Of a stretch of DNA of 64,000 bases, positions 1 to 8,690 are shown one piece after another (the stretch's first letter is position 1; each line of letters begins with the position of its first letter). A model generated the notes under the pieces. The model saw only the letters and a program-made list of their open reading frames with translations. It was not told the origin of the DNA and searched no databases. The stretch covers positions 310,001 through 374,000 of the forward strand of contig NZ_JAIUZI010000001.1 of assembly GCF_020171285.1 (NCBI RefSeq). Reading direction: 5' to 3'. The translations under genes and the position numbers were made by a program. The stretch comes from Seohaeicola saemankumensis (GTDB lineage Bacteria > Pseudomonadota > Alphaproteobacteria > Rhodobacterales > Rhodobacteraceae).

Positions 1-1124
1 TGAAACAGCCGCGCCATGCGGCGGCCAAAGGCGTGCACCGCGTTCACGGCGGCCAGGTAATCGGCCCCCGACACGGTTTCGGCGTAGGCGATGGCACCAC
101 GGGTGACGCCCTCGACCGTGGCCGGGTCCAGCGGCTTTCCCTTCAGCTTGGTCCGCACCGAAAGCGCGGTGCCGCAGGCCACGATCTTGGTCCAGGCCAG
201 CATCATCGCCTCGACGTCCAGCGCGGCGGGCGGCGTGTAGATCTCCACATGGTGACCCAGATCCTGCAGCAGCCGGCCCGTGGTTTCGGCGGCGCGCACG
301 CATTCGGGGTCGACGGGCTCGCCGCTCAGCGTGGTGGTACAGACCCCGACCCGCATCGGGGCGGGGTCGCGGGCCATGGCATCGGCATAGCTGCCCTGCA
401 TCGGCGGTGCCCAGTAGGGCGCGCCCAGATCGGCGCCCGCGCAGGCATCCAGCAGCGCGGCGCTGTCGCGCAGCGACCGGGTCAGGAACCCGTCGATCGC
501 CATGCCGCCCCAGCCCTCGCCGGATTCCGGCCCGTCGGGTAGCCGCGCGCGCGTCGGCTTGAACCCCACCAGCCCGCAGGACGAGGCCGGGATGCGCACC
601 GATCCGCCGCCGTCCGAACCATGCGCCGCCGGCACGATGCCCGCCGCCACCGCCGCGCCCGATCCGCCCGACGACCCGCCCGAAGTATGGCCCAGGTTCC
701 ACGGGTTGCGGGTCGGCCCGCCATAGACCTGGGATTCGGTCACCGGGCCGACGCCCAGCTCGGGCGAGGTGGTCCGCGCAAAGGTCGCCACCCCGGTGGC
801 CTGCATCCGCAGGAATATCTCGCTGTCATAGGACCAGGCCGTGTCGCGAAACAGGATCGACCCGTTGTGGGTGGGATAGGCGCGCGCCTCGGCACCCAGG
901 TCCTTGATCAGGAACGGCACGCCCCTGAACGGCCCGTCAGGCAGCCCGTCACGGATCGCGGCGCGGGCGGTGTCCTCGGCGATGTTGACCACCGCATTCA
1001 GCGCCGGGTTGCGTTCGGCCGTCAGCTCCAGCGCGCAATCCAGCAACTCGTCCGGGGTGACCTGCCCGGTGGCGACCAGCGCCGCCAGCCCTGTGGCGTC
1101 CTGTTTGAGGTAGCTGTCTTTCAT
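1..1124 (-). CDS. Amidase, amidase-signature family (3' end outside window)
   Basis: Reading the minus strand from the ATG at 1124 gives an uninterrupted frame to the window edge, about 374 residues, so the C-terminus is missing. It carries the amidase signature: a Lys in the segment FLIKDLGAE, then a Gly/Ser-rich stretch [18 protein letters not shown] and [13 protein letters not shown], which hold the Ser-cisSer-Lys triad residues of this family. These enzymes hydrolyse amides, as in indoleacetamide hydrolase, AtzF-type enzymes and GatA relatives. A full-length member has 450-500 residues. The substrate cannot be told; it is not GatA by context because no gatC/gatB lies next to it. The ATG is preceded by a purine-rich stretch (GGGAGACGCAAG). 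The gene is transcribed away from the thioesterase gene at 1269, leaving a 144-bp divergent promoter region. Confidence 0.88.
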   Translation of the reverse strand, partial: MKDSYLKQDATGLAALVATGQVTPDELLDCALELTAERNPALNAVVNIAEDTARAAIRDGLPDGPFRGVPFLIKDLGAEARAYPTHNGSILFRDTAWSYDSEIFLRMQATGVATFARTTSPELGVGPVTESQVYGGPTRNPWNLGHTSGGSSGGSGAAVAAGIVPAAHGSDGGGSVRIPASSCGLVGFKPTRARLPDGPESGEGWGGMAIDGFLTRSLRDSAALLDACAGADLGAPYWAPPMQGSYADAMARDPAPMRVGVCTTTLSGEPVDPECVRAAETTGRLLQDLGHHVEIYTPPAALDVEAMMLAWTKIVACGTALSVRTKLKGKPLDPATVEGVTRGAIAYAETVSGADYLAAVNAVHAFGRRMARLF

Positions 1125-1268
1125 CTTGCGTCTCCCGTGCCAGACCCGTCGCGGATTTCAGGGCGCAGCATCGGGGCAGCAGGTGCGAAATACAAGCCGT
1201 TGACCTTGGCGTCAGCCGGATTCCAATGCATTGTGCGCCGGAACAGGCAACCGCACGAAAGATAGCAG

Positions 1269-1787
1269 ATGACGCATGCCCCCGTTTCGGGCCGCGACGG
1301 CCCATATCCCGCGCCCGTGGTGGTGCAGCAGCGCCGGGTGTTGCCCGAATGGATCGACTACAACGGCCACATGAACGTGGGCTATTACGGGATCGCCTTC
1401 GACCAGGCCTCGGACGTGCTGTTTTCCGAATACCTCGGCGTGGGGGAAGAACACGTGCAGGCGTCCGGACAGGGGCCATATGTGCTACAGTCGCACACCC
1501 ATTTCCTGCGCGAACTCAAGCTGGACCAGGGGTTTTCGGTGCGGTTCCGGCTGATTGATCATGACCGCAAGCGGGTGCATTTCTTTGGCGAGATGGTGTC
1601 CGACGACAATGGCGAGATCTGCGCCACGCAGGAGATCATGGTGATGAACGTGGATCACGGCACCGGCCGGTCCGCCGAATACCCGGACTGGGCGGTGCGG
1701 CGTTTCGCCCGGATGAAGGCCGATCACGCCGCGCTGCCGGTGCCGCCGCAACTGGGCGCGCCCCTGGGGTTGCGCCGCAAAGGCTGA
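1269..1787 (+). CDS. Hotdog-fold acyl-CoA thioesterase
   Basis: This 172-residue protein is a single hotdog domain of the 4-hydroxybenzoyl-CoA thioesterase type. The segment WIDYNGHMNVGYY (residues 28-40) contains the typical catalytic Asp30 followed by NGHMN, and the rest fits the five-strand/one-helix pattern, with YVLQSHTHFLRELKLDQGF in the middle. Such proteins hydrolyse short or aromatic acyl-CoA esters in the cytoplasm. The family includes thioesterases found next to carnitine dehydrogenase genes, but no such gene is visible here, so the substrate stays open. It stands alone: the amidase is divergent upstream and the repeat-protein gene is convergent downstream after 78 bp. Confidence 0.85.
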   Translation: MTHAPVSGRDGPYPAPVVVQQRRVLPEWIDYNGHMNVGYYGIAFDQASDVLFSEYLGVGEEHVQASGQGPYVLQSHTHFLRELKLDQGFSVRFRLIDHDRKRVHFFGEMVSDDNGEICATQEIMVMNVDHGTGRSAEYPDWAVRRFARMKADHAALPVPPQLGAPLGLRRKG

Positions 1788-1865
1788 ACTCGGCACACCT
1801 CGCGGTATGCCGGGTTTGTCGCGATGGCGCGCCCTGCGGGGCGCGCCGGGTCCAGTGGTCCTTGA

Positions 1866-3641
1866 TCAGAACAGGCCGGTGCCGCCGCCGGCGGTGCCGA
1901 ACAGACCGCCGCTGGCGCTTGCCTTCAGCGCCGGATCGTCTTCGTCCGGGGCCTTGTTCATCAGGGCAAGAATGTCGTCCAACCCCGGCCCCTTGGTGCC
2001 GCCGGACGTGGTGCCCGAGCTTGCGTAGACCGTGTTTTCCTCCGTGGACGCATCGCTTGTGTCGTCGCCGGTATAGGCGGGCAGGTCGTTCAGCGCCGTC
2101 TGATGGCTGAACGGGTTCCAGCCCTTGCTACCGCCGGTGCCTGTCCCTTTGGTGCCACCGGAGCCAGATCCTTTGGTGCCGCATGTGCCGGATCCCTTGG
2201 TACCGCCGGAGCCGGATCCCTTGGTGCCACCGGTGCCGGATCCCTTGGTACCGCCGGTACCGGATCCCTTGGTGCCCCCAGTACCGGATCCCTTGGTTCC
2301 CCCGGAGCCGGATCCCTTGGTGCCACCGGTACCGGATCCCTTGGTTCCCCCGGAGCCGGAGCCTTTGGTACCGCCGGTGCCGGATCCCTTGGTACCGCCG
2401 GTGCCGGATCCCTTGGTGCCGCCGGTGCCGGAGCCCTTGGTACCGCCGGTGCCGGAGCCCTTGGTACCACCGGAACCGGAGCCTTTGGTACCGCCGGTGC
2501 CGGAGCCCTTGGTGCCGCCGGAGCCGGACCCTTTGGTGCCACCGGTGCCGGACCCTTTGGTACCGCCGGAGCCGGACCCCTTGGTGCCACCGGTCCCGGA
2601 TCCCTTGGTACCGCCGGAGCCGGACCCCTTGGTGCCACCGGTCCCGGATCCCTTGGTACCACCGGTGCCGGATCCCTTGGTGCCACCGGTGCCGGACCCC
2701 TTGGTGCCGCCCGAGCCGGAACCCTTGGTGCCGCCCCAGGTACCACCGGTGCCGGAGCCTTTGGTGCCACCACTGCCGGATCCGCAGGTGTCGTCGTCGA
2801 CGGTCACGTCAAAATAGACATCCGTGACGTCGATGCCGGAGTTCGCCGGACCGTCCTGGTCATGTTCGATCACGATCCGCGACACCGGCCCCGCGATGTC
2901 GACCAGCACCGAGGCATCCGGTGTGTTCGATGGCACGTCCGACCCGGTGCTGTCGGCGGTATCGGCGCCGGTCACCGTATCGGTGTCCAGCAGGTCGATC
3001 GCCGAACCCGCCGTCAGGGTGATCGGGATTTCGTTGCCGTCTTCGTCATAGGCCACGACGCGGACAACCGCGCTGGCGTCCACGTCGTTGATCCGGAACG
3101 ACACATCCGTCACCGGGTCGGAAAAATCCAATGCGTATTCCGCGCTCGATCCCTCGGCGGTCATCACCGACGAAAACGCGCTGTTGGGGTCGACCGGGCT
3201 GCCGTCCGCCACGATATCGGCGGTGTTCTGTGTCGAGGTGTAGAACTCGTTGATCACGTTTCCGCTGGTCGACAGCACCGAAAAGGTCACGTCCACATTC
3301 CCGGTATTCTGGGTAAAACCGGCGCTCAGGTCATCGGAATTGTCGATGGTGCCACCGTCGTCGGGATCGGGCACCAGGTTCCATTCCAGGCTTTCGCGGA
3401 CCGTTGTCGTGGCGGTCCCGCCCGTGCCGCCCGACCCAGACCCCTTGGTGCCGCCCGACCCCTTGGTGCCGCCCCAGCCGCCATGGTGCCAGTTGTGGCT
3501 GTGATTGTCGAAAAAGCTCTTGAGATGGCTGTCGTACCAGTTCGAGAATGCCGATCCTTCGACGCCACCGTTATGATAGGACTTGGTTCCCCCAAATGAG
3601 GAATTCCCAAATCCGCCACCGCTCCACATTCTAAAACTCAT
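1866..3641 (-). CDS. Low-complexity protein with about 27 Gly-Gly-Thr-Lys-Gly-Ser repeats
   Basis: The protein has 591 residues and is not recognised as a member of a named family. Residues 1-75 are Gly/His/Asn-rich, with a short run of GGTKGSG. Residues about 80-285 form an acidic beta-rich domain with many Asp and Thr and few Lys. Residues about 290-505 consist of about 27 copies of the octapeptide GGTKGSG(T/S), with one lysine per repeat and no acidic residue. A short acidic tail ends in a Gly-rich segment. No Sec signal peptide or membrane segment is seen; a Gly/Asp-rich protein without a leader could leave by a type I system, but no transporter gene is adjacent. The ATG at 3641 follows GGGAGT nine bases upstream. 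The sharp separation of charge (acidic domain, basic repeat block) suggests a matrix or surface role, which is an inference only. Confidence 0.8.
   Translation of the reverse strand: MSFRMWSGGGFGNSSFGGTKSYHNGGVEGSAFSNWYDSHLKSFFDNHSHNWHHGGWGGTKGSGGTKGSGSGGTGGTATTTVRESLEWNLVPDPDDGGTIDNSDDLSAGFTQNTGNVDVTFSVLSTSGNVINEFYTSTQNTADIVADGSPVDPNSAFSSVMTAEGSSAEYALDFSDPVTDVSFRINDVDASAVVRVVAYDEDGNEIPITLTAGSAIDLLDTDTVTGADTADSTGSDVPSNTPDASVLVDIAGPVSRIVIEHDQDGPANSGIDVTDVYFDVTVDDDTCGSGSGGTKGSGTGGTWGGTKGSGSGGTKGSGTGGTKGSGTGGTKGSGTGGTKGSGSGGTKGSGTGGTKGSGSGGTKGSGTGGTKGSGSGGTKGSGTGGTKGSGSGGTKGSGTGGTKGSGTGGTKGSGTGGTKGSGTGGTKGSGSGGTKGSGTGGTKGSGSGGTKGSGTGGTKGSGTGGTKGSGTGGTKGSGSGGTKGSGTCGTKGSGSGGTKGTGTGGSKGWNPFSHQTALNDLPAYTGDDTSDASTEENTVYASSGTTSGGTKGPGLDDILALMNKAPDEDDPALKASASGGLFGTAGGGTGLF
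2125..2790 (-). repeat. 24-bp minisatellite inside the repeat-protein gene
   Basis: A 24-bp unit of the form GGATCC-CTTGGT-RCC-RCC-GGW-RCC (plus-strand sense) recurs about 26-27 times in tandem without spacers. Units differ at third codon positions and at one Thr/Ser codon, so the array is not freshly amplified. The unit length is a multiple of three, so unit gain or loss keeps the frame, and all six frames stay open across the array. Length polymorphism between strains is expected. Confidence 0.9.
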
Positions 3642-4043
3642 CGCACAATTACTCCCATCTCACCCAGCAGGATGTGGTTTTCACAGGCCGCCACATGCGT
3701 TGATCCTCGTGCGATCAGGCGGGTCCGGCGGTCGGTTTTGATTTTTGGGACGGTAGGTGCTGAAACGGATTTGGGCAATTTTATGTCATTTTTAAGATGG
3801 TTAAGGCGTTATTCAGATGGTGCCGTGGAAACAATCCACCTTGGGCAGGACGGATTGATCGCAAACTAAATGGGTCGTGGGGCTGATTTACCCCGAAATC
3901 CGGCGAATCGTGGACGGCAGGGCGCGGACCCTGCAGTTTATTTCAAATCCTCGAATTTGCCGGGTCCCCGCGACGTTCCGGCGGCATTCCGGGGCAGGGT
4001 CTGACAACAGGACCAACCGGTAACCAGTACGAAAGGAAACCCC
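3642..4043. other. 402-bp non-coding gap between divergent genes
   Basis: This is the gap between the minus-strand repeat-protein gene and the plus-strand APH-like gene. It is less GC-rich than the neighbouring genes, especially at 3730-3870, as expected of a promoter region for one or both genes. No clear inverted repeat, RNA motif or credible small gene was found. A 65-codon open frame at 3672 lacks a ribosome binding site and was not accepted. Confidence 0.6.
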
Positions 4044-5078
4044 GTGGCGAGCAGTTCACGCAAGGACCGTCTGCAGCGTATCGTCGAATGCGCCGAAACC
4101 TACTTTGGCCGGCCGCTCGACCGGGTCAGCGCGCCGGGCGGCGATGGCCGCTCCAGCTTTCGCCTGCATTTCGCCGACGGCGACGTGATCGCCACCCTGC
4201 GCCCGAATTTCCGCCGCACCCATCTCGAGGCCCACGTACTGCAACGGCTGGGCGAATTCAGCGACGATCTCCCCCGGTGCCTCGGTGTCGTCGACGACAT
4301 CATGTTCCAGTCGGATGTCGGCGACCGGCGGCTGAACATGGAAATCGTGCGCCACGACGGCAAGGGCCAGCTGGATCTGGCGGCCGAGGCGGTGGCGGGC
4401 ATTTTCCGTATCCAGAGCGCCGCGCGCAAAACCGATCTGGGGCAGGTGATGCCGCCCCTCGGCGCCAATGACGACTGGGTCGACAATTTCATCTCGGCGG
4501 TGGACGCGCTGCAGCCTTATTCCGGTGGCATCTCGTCCAAATTCGACCGGGTCGCCGCCGCGCAGGCGGTGTCAGTCACCGGCGGCCAGTTCGTGAAATG
4601 GGATTGCCGGTCTGGCAACGCCGCGCTGGACCGGACGGGCAAGCTGCGCTGGTTCGACTTCGAATACGCCGGCCTGCGCCACGGCGCCGAGGACTTTGCC
4701 TGGCTGATCGGGGACGAGGCCTGGCCGCTTGAGCCTGACGTCATGGCCGACGTGATGATCGATGCTTTCGATCCCGGCACCGGGCACCGGATTGACGACT
4801 ATCTCGAATACCTGTCGGTCTACCTGACCTTCCACTGCGTGCAGCGGTTCAAGCTGATCGTGAAAGAGGCCCAGAAACGCGGCTGGCTGTCGCGCGACCG
4901 GGTGCGCAAATATGACGACGCCGGGGTCCACCCCGAGTTCGCCGCGCAGATCTGCAAGGTCGGTCGTTACTATTCCGCCCAGTCGCCCGTCACCGCGCCG
5001 CTCACGCGCAATTTCGACGCGGCGATGTCCGTCTTTCTGGACATCCTGCGGGATGGCGAGACGCGCAAGAGCGCCTGA
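4044..5078 (+). CDS. APH-like phosphotransferase (protein-kinase fold small-molecule kinase)
   Basis: The 344-residue protein shows the aminoglycoside phosphotransferase/choline kinase fold. A catalytic-loop-like segment KWDCRSGN carries the presumed base Asp187 and metal-ligand Asn192, and WFDFEYAGLRHGAED supplies the DFG-like Asp205. The usual His before the catalytic Asp is Lys-Trp here, a departure from the H-x-D pattern. A Gly/Ser-rich GGDGRSSFR near residue 32 corresponds to the nucleotide loop. The family phosphorylates sugars, choline, antibiotics or other small alcohols; the substrate is unknown. The start is GTG at 4044, preceded by AAGGAAA. The next gene begins 13 bp after the stop, so the two are probably cotranscribed. 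Resistance should not be assumed from the name. Confidence 0.8.
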   Translation: MASSSRKDRLQRIVECAETYFGRPLDRVSAPGGDGRSSFRLHFADGDVIATLRPNFRRTHLEAHVLQRLGEFSDDLPRCLGVVDDIMFQSDVGDRRLNMEIVRHDGKGQLDLAAEAVAGIFRIQSAARKTDLGQVMPPLGANDDWVDNFISAVDALQPYSGGISSKFDRVAAAQAVSVTGGQFVKWDCRSGNAALDRTGKLRWFDFEYAGLRHGAEDFAWLIGDEAWPLEPDVMADVMIDAFDPGTGHRIDDYLEYLSVYLTFHCVQRFKLIVKEAQKRGWLSRDRVRKYDDAGVHPEFAAQICKVGRYYSAQSPVTAPLTRNFDAAMSVFLDILRDGETRKSA

Positions 5079-5090
5079 TCGGGGGGGCTG

Positions 5091-6311
5091 ATGGGCAAGC
5101 TTGGCACAGCGGAATTCCACGCGGCGGCTCCGGCCTCTCTTGTGGTCGACATCATCGACACATGGGCCGAATTCCGGGCGCTGAAACCGGACTGGCAGGC
5201 GCTGGAGGCGCGCGACCCGCAGGCCACGGTGTTTTTGTCTTGGGATTGGCTGGCGCAGGCGTTTCGCGACAATCCGGGCCGCTGGCGGGTGGTGATCGTC
5301 CACGGCGGCGACAGGCTGGTCTGCGTGCTGCCGCTGAAATACCGGGTGCACTGGAGCAACTCGGCGCGGGCGTTCCAGTCCCAGATCGAGGCCGGCGGGC
5401 GGCTGCTGTGGAGCGAATACACCGGCTTTCTCTGCGATCCGGCCCTCGAGGCGCAGGCGCTGCAACTGGTCGCCGCGCGGCTGCGCGCGCTGCCGTGGTC
5501 GCGCCTGTCGCTGCGTTACGAAGACACCCCCGACCGTGCCGCGCGGTTCCTGCGGGCGTTTCCGCAGGCGGACTATTCCGCCAAATTGGCCCAGTACCGG
5601 ATCAACAAGGGGGAAACCGACAACCTGATCTGTCCGCGCGTGCCGCTGCCCGACAGCTTTGACGACTATCTGGCCGCGCTCCCCAGCCGGGGGCGGCGGC
5701 AGAAACTGCGCCGGGCGATGCGCCAGCTCGACAGCGACGCTGATCTTCGGATCACGCGCACCACGCCGGCCACCTTCGACCAGGATATCGCGGGGCTGCT
5801 GCGGCTGTGGACCGCGAAATGGGCCCCGTCAAAAGGGCCGGATGTGGCGGCTCGGGTGGCGGGCAACTACCGCCAGGTGCTGCAGGCGGCGTTGCGGCTG
5901 GGGAACCTGCACATGCCGGTCCTGTGGCGCGGCGACCGGATGCTGGGTGCGCTGGGGCATGTGCTTGACCCGCACCGGCATCGGCTGTGTTTCGTCGTCG
6001 GCGGCCGGGATGACGCGGCGGCCGACCAGAGCATCGGGCTGATGCTGCATGGCGCCGCGATCCGCTGGGCGATCGGGGCAGGCCAGCGCAACTATGATTT
6101 CTGCCACGGCGACGAAGCCTACAAGTTCACCTATGGCGCGCGGCCCGAGCGGGTAAATTACCTCTCCGTGCGTCGTCGCAGCGGCACTGCGCCCGCCGCG
6201 CGCCTTGATCCCATCGGCCGGCCCGAGGCAATGCGTCGGTTGCTGGACTTCATCGAAACCGGCGACCGGGACCGCGCGGCGCGCGCCTGCCGTCAGCTGC
6301 TGGAGACCTGA
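5091..6311 (+). CDS. GNAT/FemAB-like acyltransferase (BioF2-like, CelD family)
   Basis: This 406-residue protein has the layout of the BioF2-like acetyltransferases (CelD/BcsL group). An N-terminal GNAT-like half begins with VDIIDTWAEFRALKPDWQALE and WDWLAQAF. The second GNAT half runs at residues about 180-360 and includes MPVLWRGDRMLGALGHVLDPHRHRLCFVVGG and DFCHGDEAYKFTYG, a typical closing motif of this group. These proteins move acyl or aminoacyl groups onto sugars or envelope polymers and often sit near exopolysaccharide genes. It follows the APH-like gene by 13 bp, and its last 19 bp overlap the convergent DgoK-like gene. The acceptor is unknown; a role in modifying the EPS encoded from 11.5 kb on is possible. 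Confidence 0.75.
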   Translation: MGKLGTAEFHAAAPASLVVDIIDTWAEFRALKPDWQALEARDPQATVFLSWDWLAQAFRDNPGRWRVVIVHGGDRLVCVLPLKYRVHWSNSARAFQSQIEAGGRLLWSEYTGFLCDPALEAQALQLVAARLRALPWSRLSLRYEDTPDRAARFLRAFPQADYSAKLAQYRINKGETDNLICPRVPLPDSFDDYLAALPSRGRRQKLRRAMRQLDSDADLRITRTTPATFDQDIAGLLRLWTAKWAPSKGPDVAARVAGNYRQVLQAALRLGNLHMPVLWRGDRMLGALGHVLDPHRHRLCFVVGGRDDAAADQSIGLMLHGAAIRWAIGAGQRNYDFCHGDEAYKFTYGARPERVNYLSVRRRSGTAPAARLDPIGRPEAMRRLLDFIETGDRDRAARACRQLLET

Positions 6312-7126
6312 CCCGGCAGCCGCCGCCACGCGGCGGTCAGCCCGGCCAGCGTCATCCGGGCGTCGGGGGCCACGGTGACCATGGCCGCCTGCGTCTGCAG
6401 CGCCGCCGCATAGGGCGCGGTCATCTCCGCTGGCCCGATCAGCGCGATCTGCTGGCCCAGCCAGTAGGGCCGTGCCGCCGCCAGCTCGGCCCCCAAGAGC
6501 GCCCCCAGCATCCGGTCCGCGACCGCCCCGTCGGCCAGATCGCCCAGCCGCGCCCCTGCGCGGGCGGCGTTCAATCGCTGCGCCAGCCGTTCGGGGCGCG
6601 ACATGGTGTCGGCCACCGCCTCGGCGAATTCCGCGTCCAGCGCGGGCACGCCGGTCGCGCCCAGCGCCGCGAGGATTTCCAGGCTCAGGAACGACTGGAA
6701 ACTGACCACTTCGTCGGCGCTGATCTGCGCCCAATGGGTCTGGGCGCCGGGCAGGCAGATCACCCCGTCCCAGTTCGGGTTCAGCGACAGGAACCCCGCG
6801 ATGGTGGTTTCGGCCCCGAACATCAGGTCCACCGGCGCGCTCTGGGTCAGGCCGGGCAGGGTCCAGAGGCGCCCGCCGTTCAGATTGCCGCCGGGCCTTG
6901 GTGCCAGCTTGCCGGGTGCGGCGGGCACCGGGGTCATCTCGGCCGGGTCGCCGCACTGCACGATATCGCGCGCACCCGCCGCCAGCCAGTCGCCGATCGC
7001 GGCATCCAGCGTACCTGTCACCGGCCGCTCGTCCAGCACGGTTGCGCCCCGCATCGCCCAGGCGTGGGGCACGGCGGGCCGCCGGTCGACGGCGATCCAC
7101 TCGGGTTTCAACTCGGTCTCGGTCAA
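6293..7126 (-). CDS. dgoK: 2-dehydro-3-deoxygalactonokinase-like protein with altered phosphate-binding motif
   Basis: The 277-residue protein matches DgoK along most of its length. Examples are the block PGLTQSAPVDLMFGAET, then GVICLPGAQTHWAQI, FQSFLSLEILAAL, and the C-terminal pattern GALLGAELAAARPYW. DgoK phosphorylates 2-dehydro-3-deoxygalactonate with ATP in the De Ley-Doudoroff pathway. The first phosphate motif, normally Asp-Trp-Gly-Thr-(Ser/Thr)-Asn-Leu-Arg, reads VDRRPAVPHAWAM here (residues 13-25), so only the Asp and the following Ala-Trp remain. The frame is otherwise intact, and the altered block has the length expected of the normal motif. The start is TTG at 7126, 10 bp after the EthD gene. 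No dgoA or dgoD is adjacent. It may be inactive, repurposed, or hit by a local sequence change. Confidence 0.75.
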   Translation of the reverse strand: MTETELKPEWIAVDRRPAVPHAWAMRGATVLDERPVTGTLDAAIGDWLAAGARDIVQCGDPAEMTPVPAAPGKLAPRPGGNLNGGRLWTLPGLTQSAPVDLMFGAETTIAGFLSLNPNWDGVICLPGAQTHWAQISADEVVSFQSFLSLEILAALGATGVPALDAEFAEAVADTMSRPERLAQRLNAARAGARLGDLADGAVADRMLGALLGAELAAARPYWLGQQIALIGPAEMTAPYAAALQTQAAMVTVAPDARMTLAGLTAAWRRLPGQVSSS

Positions 7127-7136
7127 GGTCGCAGCG

Positions 7137-7445
7137 CTACCCGATCACTTCGCCGATCAGCACGTCGGGCCGGGTGTTCGTGAAATTCGGGATATCCGCC
7201 ATCAGCGGCCCGCTGTCCTTCAGCGCCGCGCCCAGTGTCTCCTGATCCTTGAACACGATGGTGGCGACGGCGTGGAAGCCCGGCGGCGTATCGGGGCCGC
7301 CCGCGACACCCTTGACCACGACAGTGCTGTCGATCTTGTCGCCGATGTGTTCACCAACCAGCGCCATATGCGTGGTGGCATAGTAGTCATAATCAAAGGT
7401 GGTGCCGTCGGTCGCGGGGTAGATCACCTGCAATGTAACCGCCAT
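7137..7445 (-). CDS. EthD-family small protein
   Basis: The 102-residue protein begins MAVTLQVIYPATDGTTFDYDYYATTHMALVGEHIG. The tyrosine-rich start followed by a central His, and the late segment TNTRPDVLIGEV, are typical of the EthD/ferredoxin-like (dimeric alpha-beta barrel) family. Members take part in ether and quinone-type degradation, but most have no known reaction. The start at 7445 is preferred over the ATG two codons upstream because GGGAG lies six bases before it. It is the first gene of a likely two-gene unit with the DgoK-like gene, 10 bp downstream. The divergently or separately read LysR gene ends at 7531. Confidence 0.8.
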   Translation of the reverse strand: MAVTLQVIYPATDGTTFDYDYYATTHMALVGEHIGDKIDSTVVVKGVAGGPDTPPGFHAVATIVFKDQETLGAALKDSGPLMADIPNFTNTRPDVLIGEVIG

Positions 7446-7530
7446 CTTCATCTCCCTTTGGATAGGTCCCGGTAAAAGACCCATATAGCCGGTCATCGGA
7501 TGGTGATGTCAAAGCCTGATTGCCGGGCCG

Positions 7531-8424
7531 TCAGTCCGCACAGGAGGCATGCCCGCAAAAGGCCCCCGCGATGTGATCCAGAAAGGCGCGCAGTTTCGGC
7601 GGCGTATGACACCCCGGCGCAAAGATCGCGTAAACGTCGCTTTCCTTCGCCGGAGCCTGCGGCAGAACCACCTGCAAATCCCCCCGGACAACGGCGCGGT
7701 CGGTCAGGAAATCGGGCAGATAGGCAATGCCCAGCCCGTCGACAGCGGCCTCCAGCTGAGTCCGCCCGTCGTTGACACACAGCGTCGGAGATACCCGCAG
7801 GCGGGTCGCGGCGCCGTTGGTGTCACACAGGGACCAGACGGTATCGCTCCCGGCCAGCAGCCGGTGCCGCGCCAGATCCTGCAGCGTGTCCGGCGCGCCC
7901 TGCATCTTCAGGTACTTCGGGCTGGCCACCAACCGGCTGCCATAGCTGGTCAGCTTGCGGGCGCGCATGCTGCTGTCGGGTTGCTTGCCGACCCGGATCG
8001 CCAGGTCGTAGCCGTCAGCGACCAGATCGGTGGGCTGATCGGTCAGATCCAATTGCACGGTGATGTCCGGGTACTGGTCCAGAAACCCACCCAGGAACGG
8101 CGACAGCCGATGAACGCCGAAATCGCGCGGTGACGTGATCCGAAGCGCGCCCGACGGGCTGGACTGCATCTCGCCGACCAGCGCTTCGGCGACACCGGCG
8201 TCGTTCAGGATGCGACTGGCGCGATCATAATAGACCGCGCCGATTTCGGTCGGGGCAACGCGCCGGGTGGTCCGGCTCAGCAACCGCGCGCCCAGCCGCG
8301 CCTCCAGCGCGCTCACGTGTTTGGAAATCGCCGATTTGGACACGCCCAGCTTGCGGGCCGCCAGCGTAAAGCCACCTTCTTCGACCACCGTCGCAAAAGC
8401 TTCCATTTCCATCATTCGGCTCAT
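7531..8424 (-). CDS. LysR-family transcriptional regulator
   Basis: The protein has about 297 residues when read from the ATG at 8424, which follows GGAGAGACAGGCC. The N-terminal winged helix-turn-helix reads MEAFATVVEEGGFTLAARKLGVSKSAISKHVSALE, and an effector-binding periplasmic-type domain follows, with TSPRDFGVHRLSPFLGGFLDQYPDI and DLAIRVGKQPDSS. The HTH pattern and the effector domain resemble the CrgA/AaeR-like subgroup that usually controls oxidoreductase or efflux genes. Its target is not evident: the upstream neighbour is an AraC regulator read in the opposite direction (267 bp gap), and the downstream gene on the same strand is the EthD gene, 85 bp away. Confidence 0.9.
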   Translation of the reverse strand: MSRMMEMEAFATVVEEGGFTLAARKLGVSKSAISKHVSALEARLGARLLSRTTRRVAPTEIGAVYYDRASRILNDAGVAEALVGEMQSSPSGALRITSPRDFGVHRLSPFLGGFLDQYPDITVQLDLTDQPTDLVADGYDLAIRVGKQPDSSMRARKLTSYGSRLVASPKYLKMQGAPDTLQDLARHRLLAGSDTVWSLCDTNGAATRLRVSPTLCVNDGRTQLEAAVDGLGIAYLPDFLTDRAVVRGDLQVVLPQAPAKESDVYAIFAPGCHTPPKLRAFLDHIAGAFCGHASCAD

Positions 8425-8690
8425 GGCCTGTCTCTCCCGGTCGATCCGTCCCTGCGCGGGGGCTGCCCGGTGGGCAGTCCTCGCAACACCGAGATGGGGA
8501 CCGGCGCGGGGCCGGATCGCGGATTTCCCGCCATTGCTTTTTGATTCCCGGTCAAAATTCTGGCGACAGCGGCGGGACAGATGATATGGTGTGCCTGCAA
8601 AGTCTTTGAAACACTGGTGATTATGGTTTTTCTTCGCGCCTCTTTCGGCACCTGTTTTCCCGACCAGACCTCCTTTGGGCCCTGTCGCAT

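Noticed and set aside
2125..2790. CRISPR-like array
   Set aside because: The units are directly adjacent, with no unique spacers, lie in a coding frame, and no cas gene is near.
2103..3599. Plus-strand open frames across the 24-bp repeat
   Set aside because: The repeat unit has no stop in any frame; the products are low-complexity Pro/Leu/Val or Gly/Ala strings without a start site.
3672..3869. 65-codon plus-strand frame
   Set aside because: No ribosome binding site, no recognisable protein features, and it lies in a likely promoter region.
4044..5078. Aminoglycoside resistance gene
   Set aside because: Only the general APH fold is seen, the catalytic loop differs from resistance enzymes, and the context is metabolic/envelope.
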